Below, piece after piece: positions 18,224-26,583 of a stretch of DNA of 64,000 nucleotides (positions are counted from its first letter, which is position 1; every line of letters starts with the position of its first letter). Position numbers and translations under genes: made by a program. Source of the stretch: Algoriphagus antarcticus (GTDB lineage: Bacteria; Bacteroidota; Bacteroidia; Cytophagales; Cyclobacteriaceae); NCBI RefSeq assembly GCF_002150685.1, contig NZ_MSSW01000011.1, positions 1 to 64,000 on the forward strand. The letters run 5' to 3'. Under the pieces are notes generated by a model. That model worked only from the letters and a program-made list of their open reading frames with translations, did no database searches and was not told the DNA's origin.

Positions 18224-18419
18224 AGGAGTGGTTTTTTGGTTTTTATGGTTGCTCAAATTATAGAAATAATTTTAAAATAAGCTTTTGAACAGCCCTTCTG
18301 GAGAAAGAAGACGCGCCACGGCTTCTCCCACGGTTATCAATGTTTTTACCCTTAGGGTCAGTCTTCACCCTTAATGAATAAACTGAGCATGGACCCCAAA
18401 GGAGCTTGACCATGGGTCT

Positions 18420-18439
18420 CCCCGACTCAAAAGTCGGGG
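18420..18439. other. Perfect GC-rich hairpin after hsdR
   Basis: CCCCGACT-CAAA-AGTCGGGG is a perfect 8-base stem. It lies 56-75 bases past the hsdR stop on the minus strand and could help end that transcript, but no T-run follows in either direction. Confidence 0.4.
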
Positions 18440-18494
18440 TCTTAAAACCTAATATTTATCGAGAGCCCCGAATGCGGCGAAACTCAAAGCAACA

Positions 18495-21400
18495 TTACCT
18501 CCCCTGATACTTCTTGAAATTCTCCGCCTGCTCAAAAATCTCCTTGTACACCTCGTCCCGATCTACCGGAGGATAGTCGTTTTCGGCTAGTAGAATAATC
18601 AAATCTACTTTCAACTCAGCCTTGATATCATCCCGCTTGCTCCAATCGGTGTATTTGGCTTTGTCATCGACCACATCCTTTACTTGCTTGGCGAGATGTA
18701 CCAACTTATCCTCAGGATAAGAAAAATCATATCTAACTGCCAATTCTTTCAGAATATCATAAAAAGCCTTCTCTTCGAAATCAATCCCCAGTTCGGCAAA
18801 GGAGTCTTTTTCCTTTTTCAGCGCGTAGTACAATTCTATGATCTCATCGGTAAAGTCTTCCAGCACCTCGCTTCGAAGTACATCAGCTTCTTTCCGCTCA
18901 TTGTACTTTTCTACCAAGACCTGCATCTTCTTGGAGAAATCAACTCCCTTCACCTTATTGATCTTCTTAAATTCATCGATGGCTTTCGCCAAAAGCTTTT
19001 GAAGCAGTTTGATCTTGGTATGCGGAAGTTTGATCTTATCAATCTTAGCCAAGTAGTCGGCCTCGAAAATATCTACCTCTTTGGCTCCATCTTCCCCTAG
19101 TTTGAAAATCTCCTCAACGCCTTCGCTCAAAATCGCCTCTTGGATCATCTCACGAACCTTCGCATTCATCTGATCGGTATCGGGAGCTTCGCCTTTGGTG
19201 AGTTTGAATACGATGGATCGCACCGCTATGAAAAAGTGAATTTTGTCTTTCGCTTCATTGCTAAATGCCTGACTTCCGGAGCAAATATCATAGGCTGCTT
19301 TCATCCGCTTCACCAGATTCATAAAGCGCTTTTCCAATTTCTGGGTAAGCTGCACATATTCAGCCGCCATATTTAGCGTGTTCAATTGGGCTAGTGGCGA
19401 ACCCACAAAGTACTTGCTGTAGTCAAACTTGTGGAAAATCGCTTCCAGCAGATCCACATGATCTTTGACCACAACGATGGATTGCTCGATATCCTCAAAG
19501 TTCTGGCTGTCCATCGTAGAATACTGCTTTAGAGCCAAATTCATCTGCTTTTTGATGCCAATGTAATCGATCACCAAGCCTTTTGACTTACCTTCAAACT
19601 TCCTATTTACTCTGGAAATCGTCTGAATCAAACTGTGTTCCTGTATAGGTTTATCAATGTACATGGTATCCAAAAATGGTACATCAAAGCCAGTCAACCA
19701 CATATCCACCACTATCGCAATCTTGAAATTACTCTTCGCATTTTTAAACTGCCGATCCAGCTCCTTTCGGTATTCCTGAGTTCCTAAAGCATCCCAAAGC
19801 TCTTTCACATCATCCTTCCCGCGGGTCATCACCATATTGATTCTGGCCATAGGTTTGATCTCTCGGATATCTTTTTCGCTCAACTCCTCTCCTTCTGCTG
19901 CAACTAAAATTTCTGCCCAAGCAGGTCGTAAGTCGATGATTTCCCGATACAGCTGATAGGCTATCTCCCTAGTACTGCAAACAAACATTGCTTTCTCCTT
20001 GATAGTACTCCCCTCTTCTATGCGTGCTTCGTAGTGTCTGACGAAATCATTGGCAATGGCTTCAATACGTCCAGGATCACCAAGGATCGTCCGCATCTGA
20101 GTGATCTGACGCTTACTTTCATCGATCTGGTATTCATTCGCCCCTTCTTCAGCGACCCTATCGTAATATTTCTCAATTTCCTGAAGCTTGCGGTTTTCCA
20201 ACAATACCTTCGCTGCTCTTCCTTCATAGACTATCCGCACCGTGATCTCATCCATCACCGATTCTGTCATGGTGTAAGTATCGACGATCTCCCCAAACAC
20301 ATCCATCGTCGCATCAATAGGTGTACCCGTAAATCCTACATAAGTCGCATTTGGGAGGGAATCATGAAGGTGCTTTGCAAAGCCAAAACTCTTTTTCACT
20401 CCGCTTTCAGTAATTCTAACTTTCTGATCCAGATTGGTTTGACTTCGATGTGCCTCATCCGAAATACAAATCACATTGCTGCGCTCGGTGAGCAATTCAG
20501 TGTCTTCGTTAAACTTATGAATCGTGGTCAAGAACACTCCTCCGCTATTTCTGCCTTTCAGCTCGGCTCGCAAATCTGCTCGACTGCCCACACTCTTGAT
20601 CACATTATCGCCGACAAAGCCCTTGGCATTGGTAAACTGTCCGCTCAACTGATCATCCAGATCGGTGCGATCGGTAATCAGCACAATCGTAGGACTGGCA
20701 AAGTCCACGCTTTTCATCAGCAAGCGCGTCAGGAATAGCATGGTAAAACTCTTTCCGCAACCCGTAGCTCCAAAGTAAGTTCCTCCCTTCCCGTCTCCAT
20801 GCGGAAACTGATGCAGCTTGATATTTTCAAAAAGCTTGGTCGCCGCATAGTACTGAGGATAGCGGCAGAGGAACTTTTCGTCCTTCTTGGAGCTATCCGG
20901 CAGGTAAATAAAATTATGAATGATATCAACCAAGCGATGCTTATCCAGCATTCCCTTGATCAGGGTGTACATGGAATCAATGCCATGCACCTTAGTCGAG
21001 ATACCGGTTCTCGGATCTATCTCCTGATCCAAACCTTCAATCTTGCGCCAGGCATAGAAGAACTCATAAGGCGCAAAGAAATTTCCTGCCTTGGTATTCA
21101 CCCCGTCGCCAATGATGCAAAAAGCATTGTACTTAAATAAATCTGGAATATCCCGCTTGTATCGGGTAGTCAACTGCACATAGGCAGAATGCAAACTGGC
21201 TTCCTCACGGATGGAAGACTTAAACTCAAAGACCACGAGAGGCAAGCCATTGATATAAAGAATCCCATCGGGGATGCGTCGCTCAAAACCTTGAATCTCC
21301 AGCTGATTGACGATCTTAAAAATGTTCTTTTCAGGTTCCTCGTAATTGATCAACTGGATGAAAATATCCTTCTTTTTATGATCATCCCGCTTGAGTAAGA

Positions 21401-21668
21401 AACCATCACGCACCCAATTCATGATCGTCTTATTGCTTTCGTAGAGATCTGAGGCTGGAAGTTTTTCCAATTCCCGAATGATACCAAAGATCTCTATCGG
21501 AGTAATCTTCTGAGCAGCATAGGTAGCCTGCAGGTACTTCTGCAAATCCTCACGAATCAGCACTTCCTCCTTACCGCGTACGATTTCATCACCGGGAACA
21601 TAAGGATATCCCTGCGCTTCCAAAAGCGAGATAAAGGCTTGTTCGAGTTGGGCTTCGGTGAATTTCAT
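18495..21668 (-). CDS. hsdR: Type I restriction enzyme, R subunit
   Basis: This protein of about 1057 residues is the motor and nuclease subunit. An N-terminal PD-(D/E)xK nuclease region contains LPLVVFEFKSS. SF2 helicase motifs follow: Walker A in FGATGCGKSFTM, the DEAH box ISDEAHRS, motif III GFTGTPI and motif VI QTISRVNRKF. I start it at the ATG at 21668 (MKFTEAQLEQ), which shares one base with the abiEii stop (TGATG); the frame is open ten codons further but that overlaps abiEii. Its partners hsdM and hsdS lie 6-10 kb upstream, beyond inserted genes. Its first 20 bases recur three times upstream (24185, 24632, 26107). Confidence 0.96.
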   Translation of the reverse strand: MKFTEAQLEQAFISLLEAQGYPYVPGDEIVRGKEEVLIREDLQKYLQATYAAQKITPIEIFGIIRELEKLPASDLYESNKTIMNWVRDGFLLKRDDHKKKDIFIQLINYEEPEKNIFKIVNQLEIQGFERRIPDGILYINGLPLVVFEFKSSIREEASLHSAYVQLTTRYKRDIPDLFKYNAFCIIGDGVNTKAGNFFAPYEFFYAWRKIEGLDQEIDPRTGISTKVHGIDSMYTLIKGMLDKHRLVDIIHNFIYLPDSSKKDEKFLCRYPQYYAATKLFENIKLHQFPHGDGKGGTYFGATGCGKSFTMLFLTRLLMKSVDFASPTIVLITDRTDLDDQLSGQFTNAKGFVGDNVIKSVGSRADLRAELKGRNSGGVFLTTIHKFNEDTELLTERSNVICISDEAHRSQTNLDQKVRITESGVKKSFGFAKHLHDSLPNATYVGFTGTPIDATMDVFGEIVDTYTMTESVMDEITVRIVYEGRAAKVLLENRKLQEIEKYYDRVAEEGANEYQIDESKRQITQMRTILGDPGRIEAIANDFVRHYEARIEEGSTIKEKAMFVCSTREIAYQLYREIIDLRPAWAEILVAAEGEELSEKDIREIKPMARINMVMTRGKDDVKELWDALGTQEYRKELDRQFKNAKSNFKIAIVVDMWLTGFDVPFLDTMYIDKPIQEHSLIQTISRVNRKFEGKSKGLVIDYIGIKKQMNLALKQYSTMDSQNFEDIEQSIVVVKDHVDLLEAIFHKFDYSKYFVGSPLAQLNTLNMAAEYVQLTQKLEKRFMNLVKRMKAAYDICSGSQAFSNEAKDKIHFFIAVRSIVFKLTKGEAPDTDQMNAKVREMIQEAILSEGVEEIFKLGEDGAKEVDIFEADYLAKIDKIKLPHTKIKLLQKLLAKAIDEFKKINKVKGVDFSKKMQVLVEKYNERKEADVLRSEVLEDFTDEIIELYYALKKEKDSFAELGIDFEEKAFYDILKELAVRYDFSYPEDKLVHLAKQVKDVVDDKAKYTDWSKRDDIKAELKVDLIILLAENDYPPVDRDEVYKEIFEQAENFKKYQGR

Positions 21669-22657
21669 CAGGTTATCGCGTTTGGGTTGATCGTCCAAGA
21701 CATTGTTTGGAGTCGACTGGCTATTCTGCTTATGGTTTCAAAAATGTCCTTTTCGTCAGGTAACTTACCATAAACCAAATCCGAAAAGCCTCCCAAATAC
21801 GCACTTTTCAGTGCATTCCAGGTGTCATTAGTTTCCTTAAATATAATGGCTTCTTTAGGATGAATGGCTAGCCATTGGTTGTTTGATTTGTACCCTTCTA
21901 CATCATCTTGAGCCACTTTCTTCAGCATCACTTCAAATTCTTCCCCATCCAAAAAAGCCGATAATTCATCCAATCTAAGCAATTGGTGTAAATCATAGCA
22001 ATGACGAATTTTTAGCCTCAAATCTTCAATCGGTGTCACTGTATGTGAGAAACGAACTAGGCTCATGATCTTTTCGCAGATGGTGCGTGTGGGGGCTAAA
22101 ACACAAACTTTAAAAGGCATTAGGTTATATTCTTTCGCCATTTCTTCCTGACCCGTTTCCAGCATCATTTGTGAGATGAAAGAACTGATTTCTCTGTCAG
22201 AATGTGGCTCGTGGTAGCCCAACCAAGTTGACTCTAGCATAATAAAATCGCGCACCTGTCCAAAATCTCCCTGAAACTGCTTTGGATAAGCGTGGGCCGT
22301 TTTTCGGATCATTCCACGTTTATTCGTGATGCCTTGTACCTCAGTTTCGGGAAGCATAGTTTCTATCGCCTTAGAAATTTTCTTTAATTTTTCTTTCAGC
22401 TTATTGCCAGAATCCCCGGTTTCATTTAGAGCGACCATATCAATATCTTCGGAAAAGCGCTCGATTATGCCATAACACTTTGCCAGTGCCGTCCCTCCTT
22501 TAAACACTGCGAATGTTTTGGCTACGCTGCCAAAAATCGTATATAGCGCATACGTTACCCAGTAATCTTTTTCTATGTAGATATCCGGAATGTCAAACCG
22601 CTGAGCGGTTGCCACGATAGCATCTCTAAAAAGTGATTCACTTTCATGCAATTTCAT
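21668..22657 (-). CDS. abiEii: AbiEii-type nucleotidyltransferase toxin
   Basis: This protein of about 329 residues belongs to the AbiEii family (type IV toxin-antitoxin, abortive infection). It has the core VFKGGTALAKCYGIIERFSEDIDM, where GGTAL-x-K and E-D-I-D form the nucleotidyltransferase active site, preceded by IYIEKDYWVTYAL. AbiEii toxins modify tRNA or related targets to stop growth. I place the start at the ATG at 22657; the frame is open to 22699, and that extension is part of a 62-base leader shared with the gene at 54210. The stop touches the hsdR start. The antitoxin gene is 107 bases upstream. Confidence 0.92.
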   Translation of the reverse strand: MKLHESESLFRDAIVATAQRFDIPDIYIEKDYWVTYALYTIFGSVAKTFAVFKGGTALAKCYGIIERFSEDIDMVALNETGDSGNKLKEKLKKISKAIETMLPETEVQGITNKRGMIRKTAHAYPKQFQGDFGQVRDFIMLESTWLGYHEPHSDREISSFISQMMLETGQEEMAKEYNLMPFKVCVLAPTRTICEKIMSLVRFSHTVTPIEDLRLKIRHCYDLHQLLRLDELSAFLDGEEFEVMLKKVAQDDVEGYKSNNQWLAIHPKEAIIFKETNDTWNALKSAYLGGFSDLVYGKLPDEKDIFETISRIASRLQTMSWTINPNAIT

Positions 22658-22713
22658 ATGATTATAATTTGTTTTTAAAGGCCATATGGAATCTCGCATC
22701 GTTAATAATCATC
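22652..22713 (-). repeat. 62-base leader shared with the mocA-like gene, copy A
   Basis: On the minus strand this segment matches 54154-54215 (plus strand) at 52 of 62 positions with no gaps and ends exactly at the start codon plus AAA in both. It contains GATTCCATATG and TTATAA-N-CATATGAAA. The matching frame encodes MRDSI(W/C)PLK-x2-YNHMK in both. Confidence 0.8.
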
Positions 22714-22763
22714 CCAGTGTGTGACGTTCTCATCATGCCTGTCTACCTCAGGCTGGCTCGATT

Positions 22764-23486
22764 TCATATCATATTCCAATTTTTTGCCGTACTTAAGTCT
22801 CCTGGCTTTAGCCTTATCCCGTAGGAAGATAATGGATTTAAAGACTGTCTGAGTTCTACTGTCCCAGTCATTTTCAGCTCCTCAAAAAGCGCAGCTAAAA
22901 AAGCTCTTACTCGTGGCGGATACTGCAAAGCATACCTTTTGATCTCTTCTATTTGCTCTGGCGTAAACTCTTTTAGCCAGAAGATTAATATTTGTATTCC
23001 ACTTGTGGTATCTAGGTCGGGTATCGTATTCCAGTCTTTTAAGGCATCTAAAAAACCCAAAAGACGATAGTTTTCCTCAGTAACCGACGCATAAGCTTTT
23101 ACAGGTTTGGCTTTTATTCGTTGTTGGTTTACAAAAATGCGGGCGTTGAACGTGGCTATTTTCCATGTATTGGCTACTTGCCTGGTCAGCCTCATTTGGT
23201 TGTACAAATACGCTCCCGTGATGTAGGCTTTCCGCTTGCCATTTTGAAACAAATAAGACTTCATCACTTCCTGATCACTAGGTTGTAGCTCGCCAAACAC
23301 ACTTTGTTCAGGTTTATAAAAAATACCTTTGGAGAGTCGTTTGATTTTCCCTTTGTTCTTGAGTCGTTCCAATGCCTTGGCAGCTGTAGCGTAACTGCTG
23401 ACAGCAATGCCCAAGTCGCCATAGGAAAAAGTCTCTCCCGCTTCTAGGTTATTGATGGTTGTTTCTATCTGTGCTGCTAAACTCAT
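22764..23486 (-). CDS. abiEi: AbiEi-like antitoxin / transcriptional regulator (DUF6088 type)
   Basis: This 240-residue protein has an N-terminal winged-helix part (ETFSYGDLGIAVSSYATAAKALERLKNKGKIKRLSKGIFY in outline, residues about 18-58), followed by the AbiEi-like domain with AYITGAYLYNQMRLT. Antitoxins of this family repress their own operon by binding inverted repeats and block the AbiEii toxin. It precedes abiEii by 107 bases (64 to the longest toxin frame). Two matching 30-base palindromes and a Bacteroidota-type promoter lie just upstream. The predicted transcription start is at or next to the ATG, which suggests a leaderless mRNA. Confidence 0.88.
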   Translation of the reverse strand: MSLAAQIETTINNLEAGETFSYGDLGIAVSSYATAAKALERLKNKGKIKRLSKGIFYKPEQSVFGELQPSDQEVMKSYLFQNGKRKAYITGAYLYNQMRLTRQVANTWKIATFNARIFVNQQRIKAKPVKAYASVTEENYRLLGFLDALKDWNTIPDLDTTSGIQILIFWLKEFTPEQIEEIKRYALQYPPRVRAFLAALFEELKMTGTVELRQSLNPLSSYGIRLKPGDLSTAKNWNMI

Positions 23487-23489
23487 GGT

Positions 23490-23521
23490 ACAAAAATACT
23501 ATTCAATCGATAAAATGTCAA
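23490..23521 (-). promoter_or_regulatory. Bacteroidota-type promoter of abiEi
   Basis: On the minus strand TTG (of TTGACA) is followed after 20 bases by TATTTTTG and then TACC-ATG. This fits the -33/-7 consensus TTG-N19-21-TAnnTTTG of Bacteroidota primary promoters. Transcription would begin within a few bases of the start codon. The -33 element overlaps operator 1. Confidence 0.7.
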
Positions 23522-23545
23522 GTTTTAAGCGTAAAAAACCTGACA
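23516..23545. promoter_or_regulatory. Probable AbiEi operator 1
   Basis: A 30-base imperfect palindrome, TGTCAAGTTTT then eight bases then AAAACCTGACA, covers the -33 box of the abiEi promoter. Half-sites match those of operator 2 (TGTCMAGTTT / AAACYKGACA). Confidence 0.7.
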
Positions 23546-23550
23546 TATTC

Positions 23551-24162
23551 TTAGTTCCCTCCAACTCTTACAAAAGGAATGTCCAGTTTATTAGCTAATA
23601 AACTGGACAAATTACTTTTGAATCGAAATAGATAGGTCAAGTTTTTTGGGATGTAGTCGATACTGGTGGCGTAGCTGTTTTTAATTTTTTGGTAGAAATC
23701 TTTTCCGACAGGCGAATCTCCCGAATGCGGTCTTGTAGTTCGTTGAAGTAGTTCATAGAGCTGCCCGACTTAAAGCGGTCGTCATTCAGCGTAAAGCCTT
23801 TGATGATGAACTCCTTTAAACGCTGGGTAGCCCAAATACGGAAATGCGTACCCTGAAACCGATTTCACCCGATAACCGACCGAGATTATTACATCCAAGT
23901 TATACCCGTTTACATCACGTTCTTGAGTTTTATCGGGAATAGCACCGTGCTGAGTGGTTGTCCGGAATTTCCGGACAACCACTGCTTCATCCAATTCACC
24001 TTCTCTAAATACATTGCTAATATACTCACTGATGGTTCGCTTGTCCTTTCCAAACAAGGTCGCCATCTGTGACTGTGTCAGCCAAACCGTCTCATTCATT
24101 AAGCGAACATCTAGTTTGATGTTGCCGTCTAGGTTTTGGTAGAGGAGGATTTCGCTGTTCAC
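23551..24162 (-). pseudogene. rhuM pseudogene, copy 1
   Basis: The frame from GTG 24162 encodes the N-terminal part of a RhuM-family protein (LMNETVWLTQSQMATLFGKD, then EYISNVFREGELDE). After VGYRVKSVSG the frame is lost at about 23850; the correct continuation GTHFRIWATQRLKEFIIKGF lies one frame away. A second shift after RLSEK (about 23700) is needed to read DFYQKIKNSYATSIDYIPKN. The rest of the family's C-terminal half is missing; the frame ends at 23551. RhuM proteins of unknown function are common inside type I restriction loci. This copy is dead. It is a near-duplicate of the piece at 26130-26583. Confidence 0.85.
23580..23609. promoter_or_regulatory. Probable AbiEi operator 2
   Basis: A perfect 30-base palindrome with half-site TGTCCAGTTTATTAG. 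It starts exactly 64 bases from operator 1, about six helical turns, on the same face of the DNA. It lies in the tail of the rhuM remnant. Confidence 0.7.
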
Positions 24163-24184
24163 AGGGGGCTTACCGCTTGGTCAT

Positions 24185-24205
24185 TTGGGCTTTGGTGGAT
24201 TTCAT
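24185..24205 (-). repeat. hsdR start tag, copy 4
   Basis: ATGAAATCCACCAAAGCCCA matches the first 20 bases of hsdR (21668) at 18 positions. It opens a 12-codon frame (MKSTKAQMTKR-stop) 23 bases before the rhuM copy 1 start. Confidence 0.75.
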
Positions 24206-24208
24206 AAA

Positions 24209-24653
24209 CTATTCTTCTGCAATAATTTTCCAATATCCTCGTGTCCCGCCTTCTCTAGCAATTACTCCTTTACTTTTCAAAAAACCCAGATGAGCTTGAG
24301 CAGCCGATACATCAATTTTTAGCTAGAGCTCTCTTAGTAAATCGATTATTTTCCTTTATGAATCCCAAAATTTCTCATTGCCTATCACTAAGTTCGCCTA
24401 CTTGACCACCTATCTGACCACCTATTTGACCACCTACTTGACCACCTATTGTTTCTCTGTAAATAGTAACCTGAACACCTCCATCTTTTTCGATAATCTC
24501 TGGTTCAGGAGGTCCAGCTTCTTCGCATTCACTGATAATCTTCAGCGTCCCTCTACCCCATGTATCGATATAGCCAGATTTAAAACAAGCATCAGCAATT
24601 TTTGGATTTCTAGGTCTGGAAATATGGTCTAATTGGCATTGAGTGAATTTCAT
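24209..24653 (-). pseudogene. Truncated duplicate of the AlbA-type gene
   Basis: From ATG 24653 the frame reads MKFTQCQLDH and then joins the C-terminal half of the neighbouring AlbA-type protein, starting at SRPRNPKIADACFKSGYI, at over 90% identity by eye. It keeps the Gly-Gly-Gln hinge (four GGQ units) and then stops at about 24375. The winged-helix tail is still recognisable downstream through several stops and ends in TRGYWKIIAEE at 24209. The first eight codons resemble the start of hsdR, so the copy appears to be a fusion made at an hsdR-like start. Confidence 0.82.
24632..24653 (-). repeat. hsdR start tag, copy 3
   Basis: ATGAAATTCAC is identical to hsdR and the next bases are weakly similar; the peptide is MKFTQCQLD against MKFTEAQLE. 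It heads the truncated AlbA duplicate. Confidence 0.6.
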
Positions 24654-24739
24654 TTGACTTTCTTATAATCTTTCAATGTCCGGTTCGGTTACTACCAACC
24701 CTATCTACCAACTCAACTGGGATTCAGTTTATGTGAATA

Positions 24740-26005
24740 TCATTTCTTATCCAATATTTTCCAATATCCTTTTTTAGTACCTATTCTTTCTAACATTTCT
24801 TTTTCAGTTAGGGCTTTTAGGTGTTTCTGAATTGCTGATTCATTGATTCCCATTTTCTCAGCAATTTCTCTGCGAGATATTTTAGGATTAGCCAATATAA
24901 GTTTAAAAACTTCATCCTGTCTTTGTGTGAGATTTATCTGACCACCTATCTGACCACCTATCTGACCACCTATCTGACCACCTATCTGACCACCTATTGT
25001 TTCCCTGTAAATAGTAACCTGAACACCGCCTTCTTTTTCGATAATCTCTGGTTCAGGAAGCCCAGCTTCAGCACATGCACTGATAATCTTCAGCGTCCCT
25101 CTTCCCCATGTATCGATATAGCCAGATTTAAAACAAGCATCAGCAATTTTTGGATTTCTAGGTCTGGAATTATGCTCGATTTTTAAGCTTGCCGCATCTA
25201 GTCCTTGTGGCAAAGCACCTTCGTTCCAAATGGAAAGCTTATCGTCGTAAACCCGAAGCTGAATAGCAGCTCCCATATAAGTTCTATGCACAAGCGCATT
25301 GAGCAGCATCTCTCGAAGTGCCGCCACAGGATATTCTCCCTTTTCTATTCGATACATCCCCACAAAGTCAACGGGGCGGGTAAGGAACTTATAATTGAGC
25401 TGAACTTGAACTTCACTGAGTAAGTAAACCAAGTTACCTTCTATTACTTCCTGAAACTTCAGATCGGAACCATCTTTCCCAAAGCGTCCAATTTTGACCA
25501 GAATATTTGGGAAGAAACGGCCAGGATCTTTTCCAAATAGAATTAAAGCAGCTCTTTTCATTTTAGTACCTTCTACCAAGCGCAACTTGTCTAAAATCTG
25601 CAGTGCTGATAAGCCTGTTGTGTCCGGTAATCTCCCCTTCTCTTTGCTATCTGCTATAAACTGGGCAATGCTCTTTTCGTCGATATCAGTAATGTCGGCA
25701 GCTTCCTCAATGACATCATCCCACGTTTTGCCGGCTTTTTTGAGTAAAAATTCATTGAGCTCCACTCCTGTTAACTCCATCTTGGCACTTCCCGAGCGAT
25801 AGTAATATCTCCCACGAAGCGAAACTGGTACGGAGTAGGGATTGACTTTTATTTCAATGTATTTCAGGAAATTTTCTTCCAGCAGATTAATATCACAGAT
25901 AATCCCCATGCTATTGCGGACTTTGTTGGGGATATCTTCTAACAGCTTTTGATAGGTAGTCAAACCCACCACCTGGCCATCGTCATCCTTACCAATATAA
26001 ATCAC
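24740..26005 (-). CDS. AlbA_2-type putative DNA-binding/ATPase-like protein, start codon apparently lost
   Basis: 421 residues from a GTG at 26005. The frame is open further and encodes the missing AlbA_2 N terminus (ERQNIEWKQSWHDDYLKWIC, then FANAIGG) up to about 26100, but no ATG, GTG or TTG is in frame there. Domains: AlbA_2 (Schlafen-like), a RecG-C/HATPase-like region with LNALVHRTY and YIDTWGRGTLKI, a hinge of five GGQI repeats, and a winged helix at the C terminus. Such proteins are common in defence islands, with unsettled function. The start may have been destroyed when the module joined an hsdR-like tag (26107-26127), so it may be made truncated or not at all. Confidence 0.75.
   Translation of the reverse strand: MIYIGKDDDGQVVGLTTYQKLLEDIPNKVRNSMGIICDINLLEENFLKYIEIKVNPYSVPVSLRGRYYYRSGSAKMELTGVELNEFLLKKAGKTWDDVIEEAADITDIDEKSIAQFIADSKEKGRLPDTTGLSALQILDKLRLVEGTKMKRAALILFGKDPGRFFPNILVKIGRFGKDGSDLKFQEVIEGNLVYLLSEVQVQLNYKFLTRPVDFVGMYRIEKGEYPVAALREMLLNALVHRTYMGAAIQLRVYDDKLSIWNEGALPQGLDAASLKIEHNSRPRNPKIADACFKSGYIDTWGRGTLKIISACAEAGLPEPEIIEKEGGVQVTIYRETIGGQIGGQIGGQIGGQIGGQINLTQRQDEVFKLILANPKISRREIAEKMGINESAIQKHLKALTEKEMLERIGTKKGYWKILDKK
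24937..24996. repeat. Five 12-base tandem repeats (GACCACCTATCT)
   Basis: Inside the AlbA-type gene, five near-identical 12-base units encode GGQI repeats between the catalytic-like part and the winged helix. The unit is a multiple of three, so copy-number change would alter hinge length without a frameshift. The truncated duplicate carries four units (24407-24454 approximately). Confidence 0.85.
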
Positions 26006-26106
26006 GCCACCGATGGCATTGGCAAAACCACAGATCCATTTCAGATAGTCGTCATGCCAGCTCTGCTTCCATTCTATATTTTGGCGTTCGCTAATGGGTA
26101 TTAAAC

Positions 26107-26127
26107 TTGGGCTTCGGTGAATTTCAC
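26107..26127 (-). repeat. hsdR start tag, copy 2
   Basis: GTGAAATTCACCGAAGCCCA matches the first 20 bases of hsdR at 19 positions. It follows the rhuM copy 2 stop (26130) by two bases and runs into the AlbA-type module. In its own frame it stops after MKFTEAQV. Confidence 0.85.
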
Positions 26128-26129
26128 TT

Positions 26130-26583
26130 TTACGGTTTCTTTAATTTTTGAATGTCTTCTTCTAACTCTTTCAAGCTGGCTTCCTTTTCAAGTGCTTTTT
26201 TTGCTGTTCAGCGTAAAGCCTTTGATGATGTATTCCCTTAACCGCTGGGGTGGCCCAAATACGGAACTGCGTACCCTGAAACCGATTTTACCCGATAACC
26301 GACCGAGATGATCACATCCAAGGTTTACCCGTTTACATCACGTTCTTGAGTTTTATCGGGAATAGCACCGTGCTGAGTGGTTGTCCGGAATTTCCGGACA
26401 ACCACTGCTTCATCCAATTCACCTTCTCTAAATACATTGCTAATATACTCACTGATGGTTCGCTTGTCTTTACCAAATAAGGTCGCCATCTGTGCCTGTG
26501 TCAGCCAAACCGTCTCATTCACTAAGCGAACATCTAGTTTGATATTGCCGTCTGGGTTTTGGTAGAGTAGGATTTAGCTATTC
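26130..26583 (-). pseudogene. rhuM pseudogene, copy 2, internally deleted
   Basis: The start MNS is followed by a stop (TAA where copy 1 has GAA). The N-terminal RhuM domain (MNETVWLTQAQMATLFGKD) is intact to about 26325, then frames shift. Near GFTLN the gene jumps directly to a C-terminal piece ending LEKEASLKELEEDIQ and a stop at 26130, so the middle is deleted. Its last codons lie two bases from an hsdR start tag, which suggests the ancestral order rhuM-hsdR. Confidence 0.85.

Noticed and set aside
18420..18439. Intrinsic terminator of hsdR
   Set aside because: The stem is perfect but no T-run follows on either strand, so it is listed only as a hairpin.
24937..24996. Possible CRISPR-like repeat array (12-base units)
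   Set aside because: The units are 12 bases with no spacers and lie in frame in a protein-coding gene, encoding GGQI repeats.
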